64,000 nt of DNA from Chloroflexota bacterium (GCA_016202545.1 JACQON010000028.1:62001-126000); one strand, 5' to 3'. Shown: positions 8,060-17,377, counted from the stretch's first letter. Notes: generated by a model from the sequence alone, not told the origin. A program made the numbers and translations.

Positions 8060-9412
8060 ATGGTATTGAGCCAGGTCCTTGCCGTTGCGATTTTCGCCAT
8101 AATGTTCGTTAGCATCATAATCGGCAAGGTGCACCGCTACATTCCGGCAGTCATCGGCGGCGCCCTTTCCCTGATAGTCGTCTTTATCATCGTCTTGAGA
8201 AGCCCGGCTATGGTCCTCGATGTTTTGAACCTGGAGCAGCTCGGGCAACTTACGTTCTGGATACCGGGAGAGGAGCACATAAACTCCTACGGGGTGAACT
8301 GGCAGACCATCATATTTATCGGCGGCATGATGGTCATGGTAGAGGGCCTGGGTGAGGTGGGGTTCTTCCGCTGGATGTGCTATCTGGCGGCTAAAATGGT
8401 CAGGTACCGGGTTATCCCTATCCTGTTCACCTTTATGTTGCTCTCCGGCTTCCTGTCCATGTTTATCGATAGTATCACCGTATTGTTGTTTCTCACCTCG
8501 GTGATTATTGAGCTGGCCAGACTGCTCAAGTTTGACCCGGTGCCGATGATAATCGCCATGATATTCGCCGCCAATACCGGCGGCGCCGCTACCATGAGCG
8601 GTGACCCGCCCAACATAATCATCGGCACCGCCCTGGGCTACACCTTTGTTGACTTCGCTGCTAATACCGGTCCCATCGCCTGGGCGGGGATGCTGTTGAC
8701 CCTGGGATTCTTTTATCTGGTGTTCCGCAAGAGCCTGGCCTCTCCACGTGGCGAAGCGGTGACCAATCACTACCCTGAACCGAAAGAGGCCATTACCAAT
8801 CCCCGCCTGTTTAAGATAAATACCGCTATCTTCATCCTGGTGATAATACTGCTGGTCACCCATGCCGAGACCGGCATTTCGGTAGCTTTGATAGGCGTTA
8901 TCGCCGCCGCACTCACTCTGGCTGTTGCCTGGAAGGGGGCGACGGGTCTTCTCAACAGGGTGGACTGGCGCACCCTGCTCTTCTTTCTTGGGCTGTTCGT
9001 CTCCGTGGCCGGGTTGGAGGGGACCGGGGTGCTGGAGATACTGGCAAGGTATATCGCCGAGGTGTCCGGCGGGAACATGGCGGTGGTGATACCCCTGATT
9101 TTATGGGTTTCCGCCTTTTCCTCGGCTATAGTGGACAACATCCCCTTTGCCGCCACCATGATTCCAGTGATAAAGAGCCTGTCTGAGATGGCCGGGTTGC
9201 CGCTGTCGCCGCTGGCGTGGACGCTGGCCCTGGGCACCGATATCGGCGGTAACGCTACGCCCATCGGGGCCTCGGCCAACGTGGTGGGCACGGCCATCGC
9301 CGAGAGAGAGGGCTACCCTATCGGCTGGGGGAAGTTCTTGAAGTATGCTTTGCCGGCTATGATTATGGTGGTCGCCTTGTGCTGGCTGCTGCTGGTGCTG
9401 AGATATGCTTGA
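8060..9412 (+). CDS. ArsB/NhaD-type ion or dicarboxylate permease
   Basis: 450 residues with about eleven hydrophobic segments and no soluble domain. Two symmetric re-entrant motifs typical of the ion-transporter superfamily (CitMHS/ArsB/NhaD/P-protein) are clear: MSGDPPNIIIG near residue 190 and GTDIGGNATPIGASAN near 395. The family includes Na+/H+ antiporters, arsenite pumps and citrate carriers; the substrate cannot be told here. It is followed 48 bases later by a universal stress protein gene, and such stress proteins are often paired with ion transporters, possibly as nucleotide-dependent regulators. Confidence 0.8.
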   Translation: MVLSQVLAVAIFAIMFVSIIIGKVHRYIPAVIGGALSLIVVFIIVLRSPAMVLDVLNLEQLGQLTFWIPGEEHINSYGVNWQTIIFIGGMMVMVEGLGEVGFFRWMCYLAAKMVRYRVIPILFTFMLLSGFLSMFIDSITVLLFLTSVIIELARLLKFDPVPMIIAMIFAANTGGAATMSGDPPNIIIGTALGYTFVDFAANTGPIAWAGMLLTLGFFYLVFRKSLASPRGEAVTNHYPEPKEAITNPRLFKINTAIFILVIILLVTHAETGISVALIGVIAAALTLAVAWKGATGLLNRVDWRTLLFFLGLFVSVAGLEGTGVLEILARYIAEVSGGNMAVVIPLILWVSAFSSAIVDNIPFAATMIPVIKSLSEMAGLPLSPLAWTLALGTDIGGNATPIGASANVVGTAIAEREGYPIGWGKFLKYALPAMIMVVALCWLLLVLRYA

Positions 9413-9459
9413 CCGATGCCGGACCTGGGTGAGTTGTCCCCAGGCAGGGAGGTGGGAAG

Positions 9460-10332
9460 ATGTTTGAAACAATCCTGGTGCCTCTGGATGGTTCAGAGCC
9501 GGCCAGGCAGGTCATTCCCTACGTGATTGAGATGGCCAGGTCTTTTGGCTCCGAAGTAGTCCTGCTTGGGGTCTGTGAGTTAGACAAAATTGACGATATG
9601 CAGGCCTATAAGCGGTACCTGGAGAACGAGGCGGAGCGGCTGAGGAAGCAACTGAAAGGTACCGGCGGTGTCAGGGTGGTTGAGGTGGTGGGTGGGGCCG
9701 CCGAGCAAATACTGGACTGTGCCAGGAAGTATAGCGTCAATCTCATTATGCTCTCGTCTCACGGGTGCTCCGGCATCGCTCCCTGGGCGCTTGGCAGCAC
9801 CGCGCAGCGGGTGCTCCAGAAGACTGCCATCCCGCTGATGATTATCAGGGCCAGGGAAACCCTGCCGAAGACAGGCAGAGCCCGGCTGTTCCGCCGCATC
9901 CTGGCGCCGTTAGACGGCTCGGAGAGGGGAGAGGCGGTGTTGCCCTACGTGACAGAGCTGGCCAGGAAGCTGAAGTCCGAGCTTATCCTCATGCAGGTGG
10001 CGGAGCCGGGGCGGTATGTTCATTCCATCCGCGGGCTGGAGTACGTTCCCTTCAAAGACCGGGATACGGACGAGATGAAGGCGCGTGCCCAAAGGTATCT
10101 TGACGGGGTGGGCTCCACAGTGGCCGGCACCGGTGTGGCGGTGAGGTCAGAGGTCAGGTCTGGTGACTGTGCCAGGGAGATAATCAAATTTGCCGGCGAA
10201 ATGGACTGCTGTCTTATCGCCATGGCCAGCCACGGGCATTCGGGAGTTTATGCCTGGGTTTATGGCAGCGTCACCTGTAAGGTGTTGGAGGCTAGCAAGC
10301 AACCGCTGCTGGTGGTTAAGCCAGCGCAGTGA
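9460..10332 (+). CDS. Tandem universal stress protein (two UspA domains)
   Basis: 290 residues made of two UspA domains (about 1-140 and 146-290). Each starts with an ILVPLDGSE or ILAPLDGSE strand and ends with the ATP-binding motif G-x2-G-x(n)-G-S (SSHGCSG...LGST and ASHGHSG...YGSV). Proteins of this type bind ATP and act as homodimer-like tandem modules in stress or transport regulation. Start supported by GGGAGG. It is downstream of the permease and upstream of a CBS-ACT protein, so the three may form an ion-homeostasis operon. Confidence 0.88.
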   Translation: MFETILVPLDGSEPARQVIPYVIEMARSFGSEVVLLGVCELDKIDDMQAYKRYLENEAERLRKQLKGTGGVRVVEVVGGAAEQILDCARKYSVNLIMLSSHGCSGIAPWALGSTAQRVLQKTAIPLMIIRARETLPKTGRARLFRRILAPLDGSERGEAVLPYVTELARKLKSELILMQVAEPGRYVHSIRGLEYVPFKDRDTDEMKARAQRYLDGVGSTVAGTGVAVRSEVRSGDCAREIIKFAGEMDCCLIAMASHGHSGVYAWVYGSVTCKVLEASKQPLLVVKPAQ

Positions 10333-10434
10333 AGGTACCACAGTGCTATTTGCATCGTGGCTGAGGACAAGGTATCATGTTAAGCATAGGCAGGTCTGTT
10401 CAGATAAGCCAACGGGCGAGAAGGCGAAGGTGAC

Positions 10435-11073
10435 ATGTTAATAAGGGACATCATGACCACGAAGGTGGTCACAGCGCCGAGTCATACTCCCATCAACGAT
10501 GCCAGGAAAATCATGAAGGAAGGTAATTTTCGCCGTCTGCCGGTGGTGGACAACGGTAAGCTGGTAGGCGTGGTCACCGAGGACAGGCTGGAGCGGGTTG
10601 CCCCGAAGACCGGTGCCCCGGTCCTGTGGCAGATTAGTTATCTGGTATCCCATACCACGTTGAGGGATGTCATGGCCAAGAAGGTGGTGACCATCAAGCC
10701 CGACGCCACAGTTGAGCAGGGTGTTGCCCTGGCTCAGCGTACCAGGGTGGGGTCGCTGGTGGTAGTGGAGAAGGGCAAGGTGGTGGGGATTGTCACCACC
10801 AACGATTTTTTCTACCGGATTGTAAACCCTACCCTGGGTGTGGGGGAGCCTGGCATCAGGCTTATCGTGGTTGGGGGAGGAGATGGTAAGGACGCGGAAG
10901 CGGTCATCGGCTGTATCAACCGGCTGGGCATCGGGATAAAGCTGATATGGACGTTGCCTCCTTCCGGTGCCAGCAAGAAAGATATCATCGTCCAACTGGA
11001 TACTGAAGATGCCACCGCAATCATCGGCGCACTGGAGAAGCTGGGTTACTCAGTCGGGATAAGGGCCCGCTAG
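10435..11073 (+). CDS. CBS-pair protein with C-terminal ACT-like domain
   Basis: 212 residues. Two CBS motifs occupy about 1-130 (each with IMTTKVVT or VMAKKVVT followed by PVVDNGKLVGVVT or VVEKGKVVGIVT), and residues ~140-212 form a beta-alpha-beta ACT-like domain (IRLIVVGGG...YSVGI). CBS pairs bind adenosine nucleotides; ACT domains bind amino acids. The combination resembles AcuB-like sensory proteins. Follows the stress protein by about 100 bases on the same strand. Confidence 0.8.
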   Translation: MLIRDIMTTKVVTAPSHTPINDARKIMKEGNFRRLPVVDNGKLVGVVTEDRLERVAPKTGAPVLWQISYLVSHTTLRDVMAKKVVTIKPDATVEQGVALAQRTRVGSLVVVEKGKVVGIVTTNDFFYRIVNPTLGVGEPGIRLIVVGGGDGKDAEAVIGCINRLGIGIKLIWTLPPSGASKKDIIVQLDTEDATAIIGALEKLGYSVGIRAR

Positions 11074-11151
11074 TGACCATGGTTCCCCGGCGCGCCGGTT
11101 CAAATTGCTCAACTGGTGGTCACTTTTTCGCCACAACGTGTCCAATCTGGT

Positions 11152-11181
11152 TTGCCTTGCAGCTTGAGGATAGGTTATAAT
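11152..11181 (+). promoter_or_regulatory. Promoter for tRNA-Arg (and possibly the por operon)
   Basis: TTGCCT and a perfect TATAAT with an 18-base spacer, ending seven bases before the tRNA. No other good promoter is seen between the tRNA and porC, so readthrough into the operon is possible. Confidence 0.6.
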
Positions 11182-11187
11182 TAATTG

Positions 11188-11260
11188 GCCCCTGTAGCTC
11201 AGGCGGATAGAGCACCAGCCTCCGAAGCTGGTTGCGAGCGTTCGAGTCGCTCCAGGGGCG
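11188..11260 (+). tRNA. tRNA-Arg (anticodon CCG)
   Basis: 73 bases folding as a cloverleaf: acceptor GCCCCTG/CAGGGGC, D-stem GCTC/GAGC, anticodon stem CCAGC/GCTGG with loop CTCCGAA giving anticodon CCG, T-stem GAGCG/CGCTC with loop TTCGAGT. CCA is not encoded. It decodes CGG. The tRNA ends 22 bases before the first gene of the 2-oxoacid oxidoreductase operon. Confidence 0.95.
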
Positions 11261-11282
11261 CTAAGTGTGGTTGGAGGCCAGG

Positions 11283-11852
11283 ATGATTGGCATGGATGCT
11301 CTTATTGAGATTAGATGGCATGGCCGTGGTGGGCAGGGAGCGGTAACCTCCGCTGAACTGCTGGCACAGGCGGCAATAAGCGAGGGCAAGTACGCTCACG
11401 CCTTCCCCAGCTTTGGGCCGGAACGGAGAGGGGCCCCCGTTTTGGCCTTCGTCCGGGTGAGCAAGAACGAGCCTATCAGGATAAGGGCTGAAATAACCCA
11501 GCCTGATGTGGTGGTGGTGCTCGACCCGGGACTGCTGAGCATTATCAAGGTCACCGCGGGGCTTAAGCCGGGTGGCATAGCGGTGTTCAACACCAGGAAG
11601 TCGGCAGGGCAGCTCAGGCAGGAGCTGGGCATCAGCACGGCGCTGGCAACCGTGGATGCTACCAGAATTGCCCGAGAAGTGCTGGGCGTGCCGATTACCA
11701 ATACCACCATGGTGGGTGCTCTGATAAGAGCTACCGGGGTGGTCGACCTGGAGTCCCTGACAGCACCGATAACGCGGCGCTTCGGCCGGCTGGCGGAAAG
11801 GAACATCAACGCTATGAAGAGGGCCTACGAAGAGACTGTGATAGAGGGGTGA
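11283..11852 (+). CDS. porC: 2-oxoacid:ferredoxin oxidoreductase, gamma subunit
   Basis: 189 residues from an ATG preceded by GGAGG; a GTG 18 bases earlier is less well placed. It opens with the signature IRWHGRGGQGAVTSAELLA typical of PorC/VorC gamma subunits, and the PERRGAP motif follows near residue 50. The subunit takes part in CoA binding and completes the heterotetramer. It begins a gamma-delta-alpha-beta order seen in four-subunit pyruvate and 2-oxoisovalerate oxidoreductases. Spacing to the next gene is only a few bases. Confidence 0.92.
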   Translation: MIGMDALIEIRWHGRGGQGAVTSAELLAQAAISEGKYAHAFPSFGPERRGAPVLAFVRVSKNEPIRIRAEITQPDVVVVLDPGLLSIIKVTAGLKPGGIAVFNTRKSAGQLRQELGISTALATVDATRIAREVLGVPITNTTMVGALIRATGVVDLESLTAPITRRFGRLAERNINAMKRAYEETVIEG

Positions 11853-11857
11853 GATAG

Positions 11858-12151
11858 TTGGTCAAATCGGAAAGTGAAATGACCTGGAAAGACCTTGAAG
11901 TCGGCTGTATAGCCACTGAGCCGGGGAGTGCCCGCCGGTATCGCACCGGCGACTGGCGTTCCCAGCGGCCGACCTATGAGTTCAGAAAGTGCATAAAGTG
12001 CGCCCTGTGCCAGATATTCTGCCCCGAGGGGTGCATCAACCAGAATGCCGAGGGGTATTTTGAAGCTGATTTATATTACTGCAAGGGCTGCGGTATTTGC
12101 GCCAGGGAGTGCCCGACAGGGGTGATAACCATGGTTGAGGAGAAAGAATAA
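11858..12151 (+). CDS. porD: 2-oxoacid:ferredoxin oxidoreductase, delta (ferredoxin) subunit
   Basis: 97 residues with two [4Fe-4S] motifs, CIKCALCQIFCPEG and CKGCGICARECPTG, preceded by the family-typical GDWRSQRP. It carries electrons out of the TPP site. The first available start is a TTG; an internal ATG at 11879 gives a 90-residue protein beginning MTWKDLEVG that matches family length at least as well. The stop overlaps the ATG of porA, indicating translational coupling. Confidence 0.9.
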   Translation: MVKSESEMTWKDLEVGCIATEPGSARRYRTGDWRSQRPTYEFRKCIKCALCQIFCPEGCINQNAEGYFEADLYYCKGCGICARECPTGVITMVEEKE

Positions 12152-13326
12152 TGGCAATCAAGGTGGGAATGGAGGTGTCGGTGGCAATGGGCGAGATGGT
12201 CAAGCTGGCCAGCGCCGATGTTATTGCCGCCTATCCCATTACGCCGCAGACCCATATCGTTGAGCATCTGGCAGAGCTGGTGGCTGATGGCGAGTTGGAC
12301 GCCGAATTTATCGCCGTTGAGTCTGAGCATTCGGCCATGAGCGCCTGCCTGGGCTCGGCTGCGGTGGGCGCACGGACCTTTACCGCTTCCGCCGGCCAGG
12401 GGCTGGAGCTAATGCATGAGGTGCTCTATGTCGCCTCGGCTATGCGGCTGCCTATAGTGATGGCAGTAGCCAACCGGGCGCTGTCAGCGCCGCTCAGCGT
12501 CTGGGGAGACCACTCAGATGTCATGGCGGTCCGCGATACCGGCTGGATTCAGATGTTCACCGAAAACGGCCAGGAGGTAGTGGACAACACCCTGTGCGCC
12601 TTTCGAATTGCTGAGCACCCCAGGGTATTGCTCCCGCTGATGGTCCATCTGGACGGATTTCATCTGTCGCATATGATTGAGCCGCTGCTTTTGCCTGAGC
12701 AGAGCGAGGTTGACAGGTTTCTGCCGCCTAATAGTTATCCCCTGTCCCTGGACCCCGCCAGGCCGGTGACCATGGGGGACTTCGCTCCGCCGGTCATCTA
12801 TACAGAGACAAAATGGGCACAGGAAGTCAACTTGAGGGCGTCCAAGGAAGTCATCCTTGACTGCTGGAAGGAGTTTGGTGACGCCTTCGGGCGGTATTAC
12901 TCTCCGGTTGAGAGCTATCACTCTGAGGGTGCCAGGGTGCTCCTGCTGACCATGGGAAGCTTCAGCGAGACCGCCATGCTGGCCGTAGACAGCTTGAGAA
13001 GCCAGGGCGTGGATGTGGGGCTGGTCAGGCTCCGGTTGTGGCGTCCGTTCCCCTTTGATGAACTGCGCCAGGCGGTCAAAGAGGCAGAGGTCCTCATTGT
13101 GCTGGATAGGGCTCTCTCCGTTGGTGGACCGGGTGGGCCGGTGTGCTCCGAGGTTAAGGCGGCCTTATACCAGGTTGAACCGAGGCCAAAGGTGGTCAGC
13201 TTTGTCGGCGGTCTGGGCGGCAGGGACATAACCGTGAGCGGGTTTGAAGAGATAATAAAGCGGGGCATGGATATTGCTGAGAAAGGCAGCGCCTCCGAGT
13301 TTGAAATGTTTGGGGTGAGAGAGTAA
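12151..13326 (+). CDS. porA: 2-oxoacid:ferredoxin oxidoreductase, alpha subunit (pyruvate type likely)
   Basis: 391 residues, the usual size. The N-terminal half carries the PYR-type domain with YPITPQT and the ESEHSAMSACLGSAAVGARTFT-region hallmark (about residues 25-75), followed by NRALSAP and the WGDHSD motif that is typical of pyruvate oxidoreductases. The C-terminal part is the transketolase-C-like domain. Substrate assignment to pyruvate is based on this motif and the gene order, not on a direct test. It lies within the porCDAB block with end-to-start spacing of zero to one base. Confidence 0.9.
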   Translation: MAIKVGMEVSVAMGEMVKLASADVIAAYPITPQTHIVEHLAELVADGELDAEFIAVESEHSAMSACLGSAAVGARTFTASAGQGLELMHEVLYVASAMRLPIVMAVANRALSAPLSVWGDHSDVMAVRDTGWIQMFTENGQEVVDNTLCAFRIAEHPRVLLPLMVHLDGFHLSHMIEPLLLPEQSEVDRFLPPNSYPLSLDPARPVTMGDFAPPVIYTETKWAQEVNLRASKEVILDCWKEFGDAFGRYYSPVESYHSEGARVLLLTMGSFSETAMLAVDSLRSQGVDVGLVRLRLWRPFPFDELRQAVKEAEVLIVLDRALSVGGPGGPVCSEVKAALYQVEPRPKVVSFVGGLGGRDITVSGFEEIIKRGMDIAEKGSASEFEMFGVRE

Positions 13327-14247
13327 GTGGACAAGCAGACGGTATATATTCCCAGGTTGGCGTCCACCAAGGAGCGATTCGCCCCGGGACACCGGGCTTG
13401 TATCGGCTGCGGCGAGGCGCTGGCGGTAAGGCTGGTGTGCAAGGCGTTGGGAGATAACGTGATTATCGCCAATGCTACCGGCTGCATGGAGATAGTCTCA
13501 TCGCAGCTACCATATACCTCATGGACGGTTCCCTGGATTCACACCCTGTTTGAGAATACGGCCGCGGTGGCTTCCGGCATGGAGTCTGGACTGAAGGCGA
13601 TGAACCGCAAGGGGGTAAAATCGCTGCCCGGTGTTAAGGTGGTGGCTATGGCCGGTGACGGCGGGACTTCTGATATCGGGCTTCAGGCGCTATCGGGGGC
13701 GCTGGAGAGGGGGCATAATTTCCTTTACGTCTGTTTTGACAACGAGGCCTATATGAATACCGGGATTCAGAGGTCATCTTCTACTCCCTACGGGGCTTCT
13801 ACAACCACTTCCCCTGCCGGCAAGGTGAGCGTGGGGAAGTTCAGCTGGAAGAAGAACATGCCCGCCATTGCCGTAGCCCATAACGTCCCCTATGTCGCTA
13901 CCGCCAGCCCGAGCTACTTTAAGGACCTGTTCAGCAAGGTGAAAAAGGCGGTGGCCGTCAATGGCCCGGCCTATCTCCATGTGCTATCGGTGTGCCCGGT
14001 CGGCTGGCGTTCTGCTCCTGAGCTAAGCGTCAGGATGGGCCGGCTGGCGGTGCAGACGGGGATGTTCCCGCTGTATGAGGTGGAGAACGGCAAATATAAG
14101 CTGAGCATGGACCTGCCCAAGCTGAGGCCGGTGGCTGACTATCTCAAGCTGCAGGGAAGGTTCAGGCATCTGACTCAGGACATGATACAGGAGATTCAGC
14201 GCCGTGTAAATGAAGAATACGCCAAGCTCAAGGAGAAGGCAGCATGA
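13327..14247 (+). CDS. porB: 2-oxoacid:ferredoxin oxidoreductase, beta subunit (TPP-binding)
   Basis: 306 residues from a GTG that follows the porA stop directly. The TPP/Mg2+ motif is GDGGTSDIG around residue 115 with the following DNEAYMNTG, and the N-terminal CIGCGEA pair together with later cysteines supplies a [4Fe-4S] ligand set. The protein is the catalytic TPP half of the enzyme that interconverts a 2-oxoacid plus CoA with acyl-CoA, CO2 and reduced ferredoxin. Its stop overlaps the NuoE-like ATG, which links the two functional modules into one operon. Confidence 0.92.
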   Translation: MDKQTVYIPRLASTKERFAPGHRACIGCGEALAVRLVCKALGDNVIIANATGCMEIVSSQLPYTSWTVPWIHTLFENTAAVASGMESGLKAMNRKGVKSLPGVKVVAMAGDGGTSDIGLQALSGALERGHNFLYVCFDNEAYMNTGIQRSSSTPYGASTTTSPAGKVSVGKFSWKKNMPAIAVAHNVPYVATASPSYFKDLFSKVKKAVAVNGPAYLHVLSVCPVGWRSAPELSVRMGRLAVQTGMFPLYEVENGKYKLSMDLPKLRPVADYLKLQGRFRHLTQDMIQEIQRRVNEEYAKLKEKAA

Positions 14248-14714
14248 GCGAGCAAGCGACCCGGATATCGGAGAAGGTGTCGGCCATACTGGACAAGTAC
14301 CGTCATGAGGAAGGCATGCTGGTATCCATCCTGCAGGACATACAGGCGGAATACAATCATCTGCCCAAGGATGCCCTGGTTGAAGTCAGCCGGAGACTGG
14401 GGATTCCGCTGACCCAGGTCTACAGCGTGGCCACTTTCTTTAAGGCTTTTAGTTTGACGCCCAGAGGGCGTCACTCCATCCATGTCTGCCTGGGTACTGC
14501 CTGCCATGTCCGGGGCGCGGTGCGAGTCCTGGATGAGGTTGAGCGGGAGCTGGGCATCAAGGCGGGGGAGACTACGGCCGACCTGAAGTATACCCTGGAG
14601 CGGGTCAACTGTGTGGGCGCTTGCGCCCTGGGGCCCATAGTCATAGTTGATGACCAGTTTTCGGGTGAAATGACCATAGACAAGGTCAAGCCGATGTTGA
14701 CCAGCTACGATTAA
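14244..14714 (+). CDS. NuoE/HymA-like [2Fe-2S] thioredoxin-fold subunit
   Basis: 156 residues of the 24-kDa complex I subunit family. The [2Fe-2S] ligands are C-x4-C in [10 protein letters not shown] and C-x3-C in CVGACALGP. The N-terminal helical part contains [19 protein letters not shown], typical of NuoE/HndA/HymA. It is usually the partner of a NuoF-like flavoprotein in NAD(P)H dehydrogenases, bifurcating hydrogenases and formate dehydrogenases. ATGA overlap with porB and near-contact with the next gene argue for co-expression. Confidence 0.92.
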   Translation: MSEQATRISEKVSAILDKYRHEEGMLVSILQDIQAEYNHLPKDALVEVSRRLGIPLTQVYSVATFFKAFSLTPRGRHSIHVCLGTACHVRGAVRVLDEVERELGIKAGETTADLKYTLERVNCVGACALGPIVIVDDQFSGEMTIDKVKPMLTSYD

Positions 14715-14716
14715 GC

Positions 14717-16591
14717 GTGGAGAAGGAGCAGGGATTGAGCAGGGTAAATTCTGCCAAGGAACTGGAGACACTGAGAAAGGCGATAATCGCCATCAGGGAT
14801 TCCAGCCGGTCTTCGATAGTAGTCTGTGGCGGGACCGGTTGTGTGGCCCTGGGGGCCGAGGGCGTTATTGACGGCCTGCGCCGTGAGATAGAGATGCGTG
14901 GGCTGAACGACAGGGTGGAGCTGAGGGTAACCGGATGCCCCGGTTTCTGTGAGAGAGGGACGCTGGTGGTGGTTGAGCCGGGGAATATCTTCTATCAGGG
15001 GGTGAAGAGCAAGGACGTTGCCGAGATAGTCTCCCGGACGGTGGAGAAGGGCGAGATAATGGAAAGGCTGCTCTACCGCGACCCGAACAACGGCAGCCAG
15101 GCCGTTCAGGAGAGTGAGATACCCTTCTATAAGAAGCAGATGCGTCTTCTGCTGGGCAACAATTCCAGGATTGACCCCACCAAGATAGATGACTACCTGG
15201 CCCTGGGCGGCTACGCAGCCCTGGTCAAGGCACTTTTTCAGATGCAACCGGAGAAGATAATCGGCGAGATAAAGAAGTCCGGGCTGCGGGGGCGCGGCGG
15301 CGGCGGCTTCCCTACCGGCGTCAAGTGGGAGTCATGTCGCCGGGCACATGACGACACCAAGTACGTCATCTGCAACTGTGACGAGGGCGACCCCGGCGCT
15401 TTCATGGACCGGAGCCTGATGGAGGGGAATCCTCACAGCGTGCTGGAAGGGATGCTCATCGGTGCGTACGCCATTGGCGCCCATGAAGGATACATCTATG
15501 TTCGGAATGAGTACCCTCTGGCAGTCAAAAACGCCGGTATAGCTATCAAGCAGGCCGAGGAGTACGGCCTCTTGGGCAAGAATATCCTTGGCTCGGGGTT
15601 CGACTTTACCGTCAAGATAAACCGGGGAGGCGGTGCCTTCATCTGCGGCGAGTCAACGGCGCTGATGGCCTCGTTGGAGGGCAAGGTGGGCGAGCCCAGG
15701 GCGAAATACGTTCATACCGTGGATAAGGGGCTGTGGGAGCGGCCCACCAACCTCAATAACGTAGAGACCTGGGCTAATGTCCCGCTGATAGTGAACCGGG
15801 GTGCCGGATGGTATTCCAAGATAGGCACCAAGGGCAGCAAAGGCACCAAGATATTCTCGCTGGTGGGCAAGATAAATAACACCGGCCTGGTTGAGGTGCC
15901 CATGGGGATGACCCTGAGGGAAATCATCTATGATATCGGCGGCGGGGTCGGCAAGGGCAAAAAGTTCAAGGCGGTCCAGACCGGCGGCCCCTCGGGTGGC
16001 TGCATCCCTGAGAGCCTGCTCGACCTCCCGGTGGACTTCGACGAGCTGACCAAGGTGGGCTCAATGATGGGCTCAGGCGGGATGATAGTCATGGACGAGG
16101 ACACCTGCATGGTGGATATCGCCCGCTACTTCATCAATTTCCTCGAAGGCGAATCATGTGGTAAGTGCGTGCCCTGCCGCGAGGGACTGAAGAGGATGGG
16201 CCAGATATTCACCGGCATCGTCGAGGGGCGCGGTAATGAAGGTGACATAGAACTCCTGGAAGAGATGTCGGCGGCGCTCACCGACGGCTCGCTATGCGGG
16301 TTGGGGCAGACGGCGCCCAATCCGGTGCTGAGCACCATTCGCTATTTCAGGGACGAGTACGAGGCGCATATCAGGGACAAGACATGCCCCGCCGGGGTCT
16401 GCAAGGAGCTGATTACCTATTGTATTGATGATAAGAAGTGCCCCGGCTGCGGTCTGTGCGTCAAGGCTTGCCCAGTGCAGGCCATAACCTTCAAGGGGAA
16501 GAAGGAGCCGGTTATCCTCGACCAGGAGAAATGCGTCAAGTGTGGCATCTGCTATGATGTATGCCGACTTTGTGCCGTGAAAGTACGCTAG
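14717..16591 (+). CDS. NuoF/HymB-like NADH- and FMN-binding Fe-S flavoprotein
   Basis: 624 residues, a long NuoF-type subunit as in HydB/HndC. Domains in order: N-terminal thioredoxin-like [2Fe-2S] region (CGGTGC, CPGFC; about 35-80), Rossmann NADH/FMN core with [10 protein letters not shown] (about 195) and the GGGAFICGE stretch, SLBB region, N3-type cluster [10 protein letters not shown], and a C-terminal double [4Fe-4S] ferredoxin ([23 protein letters not shown]). It probably exchanges electrons between NAD(P)H and ferredoxin. A TTG at 14735 with AAGGAG six bases upstream is an alternative start to the GTG given. Confidence 0.92.
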   Translation: MEKEQGLSRVNSAKELETLRKAIIAIRDSSRSSIVVCGGTGCVALGAEGVIDGLRREIEMRGLNDRVELRVTGCPGFCERGTLVVVEPGNIFYQGVKSKDVAEIVSRTVEKGEIMERLLYRDPNNGSQAVQESEIPFYKKQMRLLLGNNSRIDPTKIDDYLALGGYAALVKALFQMQPEKIIGEIKKSGLRGRGGGGFPTGVKWESCRRAHDDTKYVICNCDEGDPGAFMDRSLMEGNPHSVLEGMLIGAYAIGAHEGYIYVRNEYPLAVKNAGIAIKQAEEYGLLGKNILGSGFDFTVKINRGGGAFICGESTALMASLEGKVGEPRAKYVHTVDKGLWERPTNLNNVETWANVPLIVNRGAGWYSKIGTKGSKGTKIFSLVGKINNTGLVEVPMGMTLREIIYDIGGGVGKGKKFKAVQTGGPSGGCIPESLLDLPVDFDELTKVGSMMGSGGMIVMDEDTCMVDIARYFINFLEGESCGKCVPCREGLKRMGQIFTGIVEGRGNEGDIELLEEMSAALTDGSLCGLGQTAPNPVLSTIRYFRDEYEAHIRDKTCPAGVCKELITYCIDDKKCPGCGLCVKACPVQAITFKGKKEPVILDQEKCVKCGICYDVCRLCAVKVR

Positions 16592-16598
16592 AGGACAG

Positions 16599-17330
16599 GT
16601 GAAGATGGTCACGTTAACAATCGATGGGCGAGAGGTCAGGGCGGAAGAAGGCAAAGTGCTCCTTGAGGTGGCCAGAGACAATCGAATTGACATACCCGCC
16701 CTGTGCCAGCATGATTCGGTGGCGGCTTACGGGGCTTGCCGCCTGTGCATGGTGGAGATTTCCAGAAAGGGCAGGGAGAAGCTGGTAGCTTCATGCTTGT
16801 ATCCGGCGGAAGAAGGCCTGGTGGTCAAGACTGACTCCCCCAGGGTAATCCACGTCCGCCGCACGGTAACCGAGCTGCTGCTGGCCAGGTGCCCTGATTC
16901 GGAAGTATTGCAGGACCTGGCCAGGAAGCTGGGCATTGAGAGGCCCCGGTTCTCGCTGGAAGAGGGCAACCACAAGTGCATCCTGTGCGCCTTATGCACC
17001 CGTGCCTGCGAGCAGGTGGTTGGCGCCTCGGCCATCAGCCTGGCCAACCGCGGCACCGCGCGGCAGATGGCTACTCCCTTCCATGCCTTTTCCGAAGCTT
17101 GCATTGCCTGTGGTACCTGCGCTGAGATATGTCCCACCAGGGCGATTGATATTAATGACGTTGGGGACACCAGGATAATCGTCATGCCCAACGTGACCAT
17201 GGAGTTCAAACTGAAGCAGTGCAGCGTCTGTGGCAGCTACTGGGCTCCGGAGAGGCAGCTCGAGCATATTATCAGGCAGGCAGGCTTGCCTGATAATGCC
17301 TTTGATAAGTGCCCTGACTGCCGGGACTAA
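16599..17330 (+). CDS. NuoG-N/HydA-N-like Fe-S subunit without a catalytic domain
   Basis: 243 residues: N-terminal plant-type [2Fe-2S] domain (CQHDSVAAYGACRLC), a central NuoG-like linker in which the usual His-rich ligand motif is not obvious, then two [4Fe-4S] motifs (CILCALCTRAC and CIACGTCAEICP), and a C-terminal C-x2-C...C-x2-C zinc-ribbon-like tail (CSVCG...CPDC). It stops before any molybdopterin or H-cluster domain. Such subunits bridge NuoEF modules to another redox enzyme; here the neighbour is the porCDAB oxidoreductase. The GTG start is two codons before an ATG; both follow GAGGACAGG. Confidence 0.88.
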   Translation: MKMVTLTIDGREVRAEEGKVLLEVARDNRIDIPALCQHDSVAAYGACRLCMVEISRKGREKLVASCLYPAEEGLVVKTDSPRVIHVRRTVTELLLARCPDSEVLQDLARKLGIERPRFSLEEGNHKCILCALCTRACEQVVGASAISLANRGTARQMATPFHAFSEACIACGTCAEICPTRAIDINDVGDTRIIVMPNVTMEFKLKQCSVCGSYWAPERQLEHIIRQAGLPDNAFDKCPDCRD

Positions 17331-17363
17331 CCCCCTTTCATGTCACCAGTTAAGGCGTTGTGG

Positions 17364-17369
17364 TATAAT
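17364..17369 (+). promoter_or_regulatory. -10 element of a probable near-leaderless ftsH promoter
   Basis: A perfect TATAAT ends only eight bases before the ftsH ATG, so a start of transcription at the usual distance would leave about two untranslated bases. The -35 region (TGTCAC) is weak. No Shine-Dalgarno sequence precedes the ATG. Confidence 0.5.
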
Positions 17370-17377
17370 AGTCTGGG

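Noticed and set aside
7970-8060. A possible promoter (TTGCGC, TATAGT) upstream of the permease gene
   Set aside because: The spacer is only 14 bases and no clear alternative -35 exists; support is too weak.
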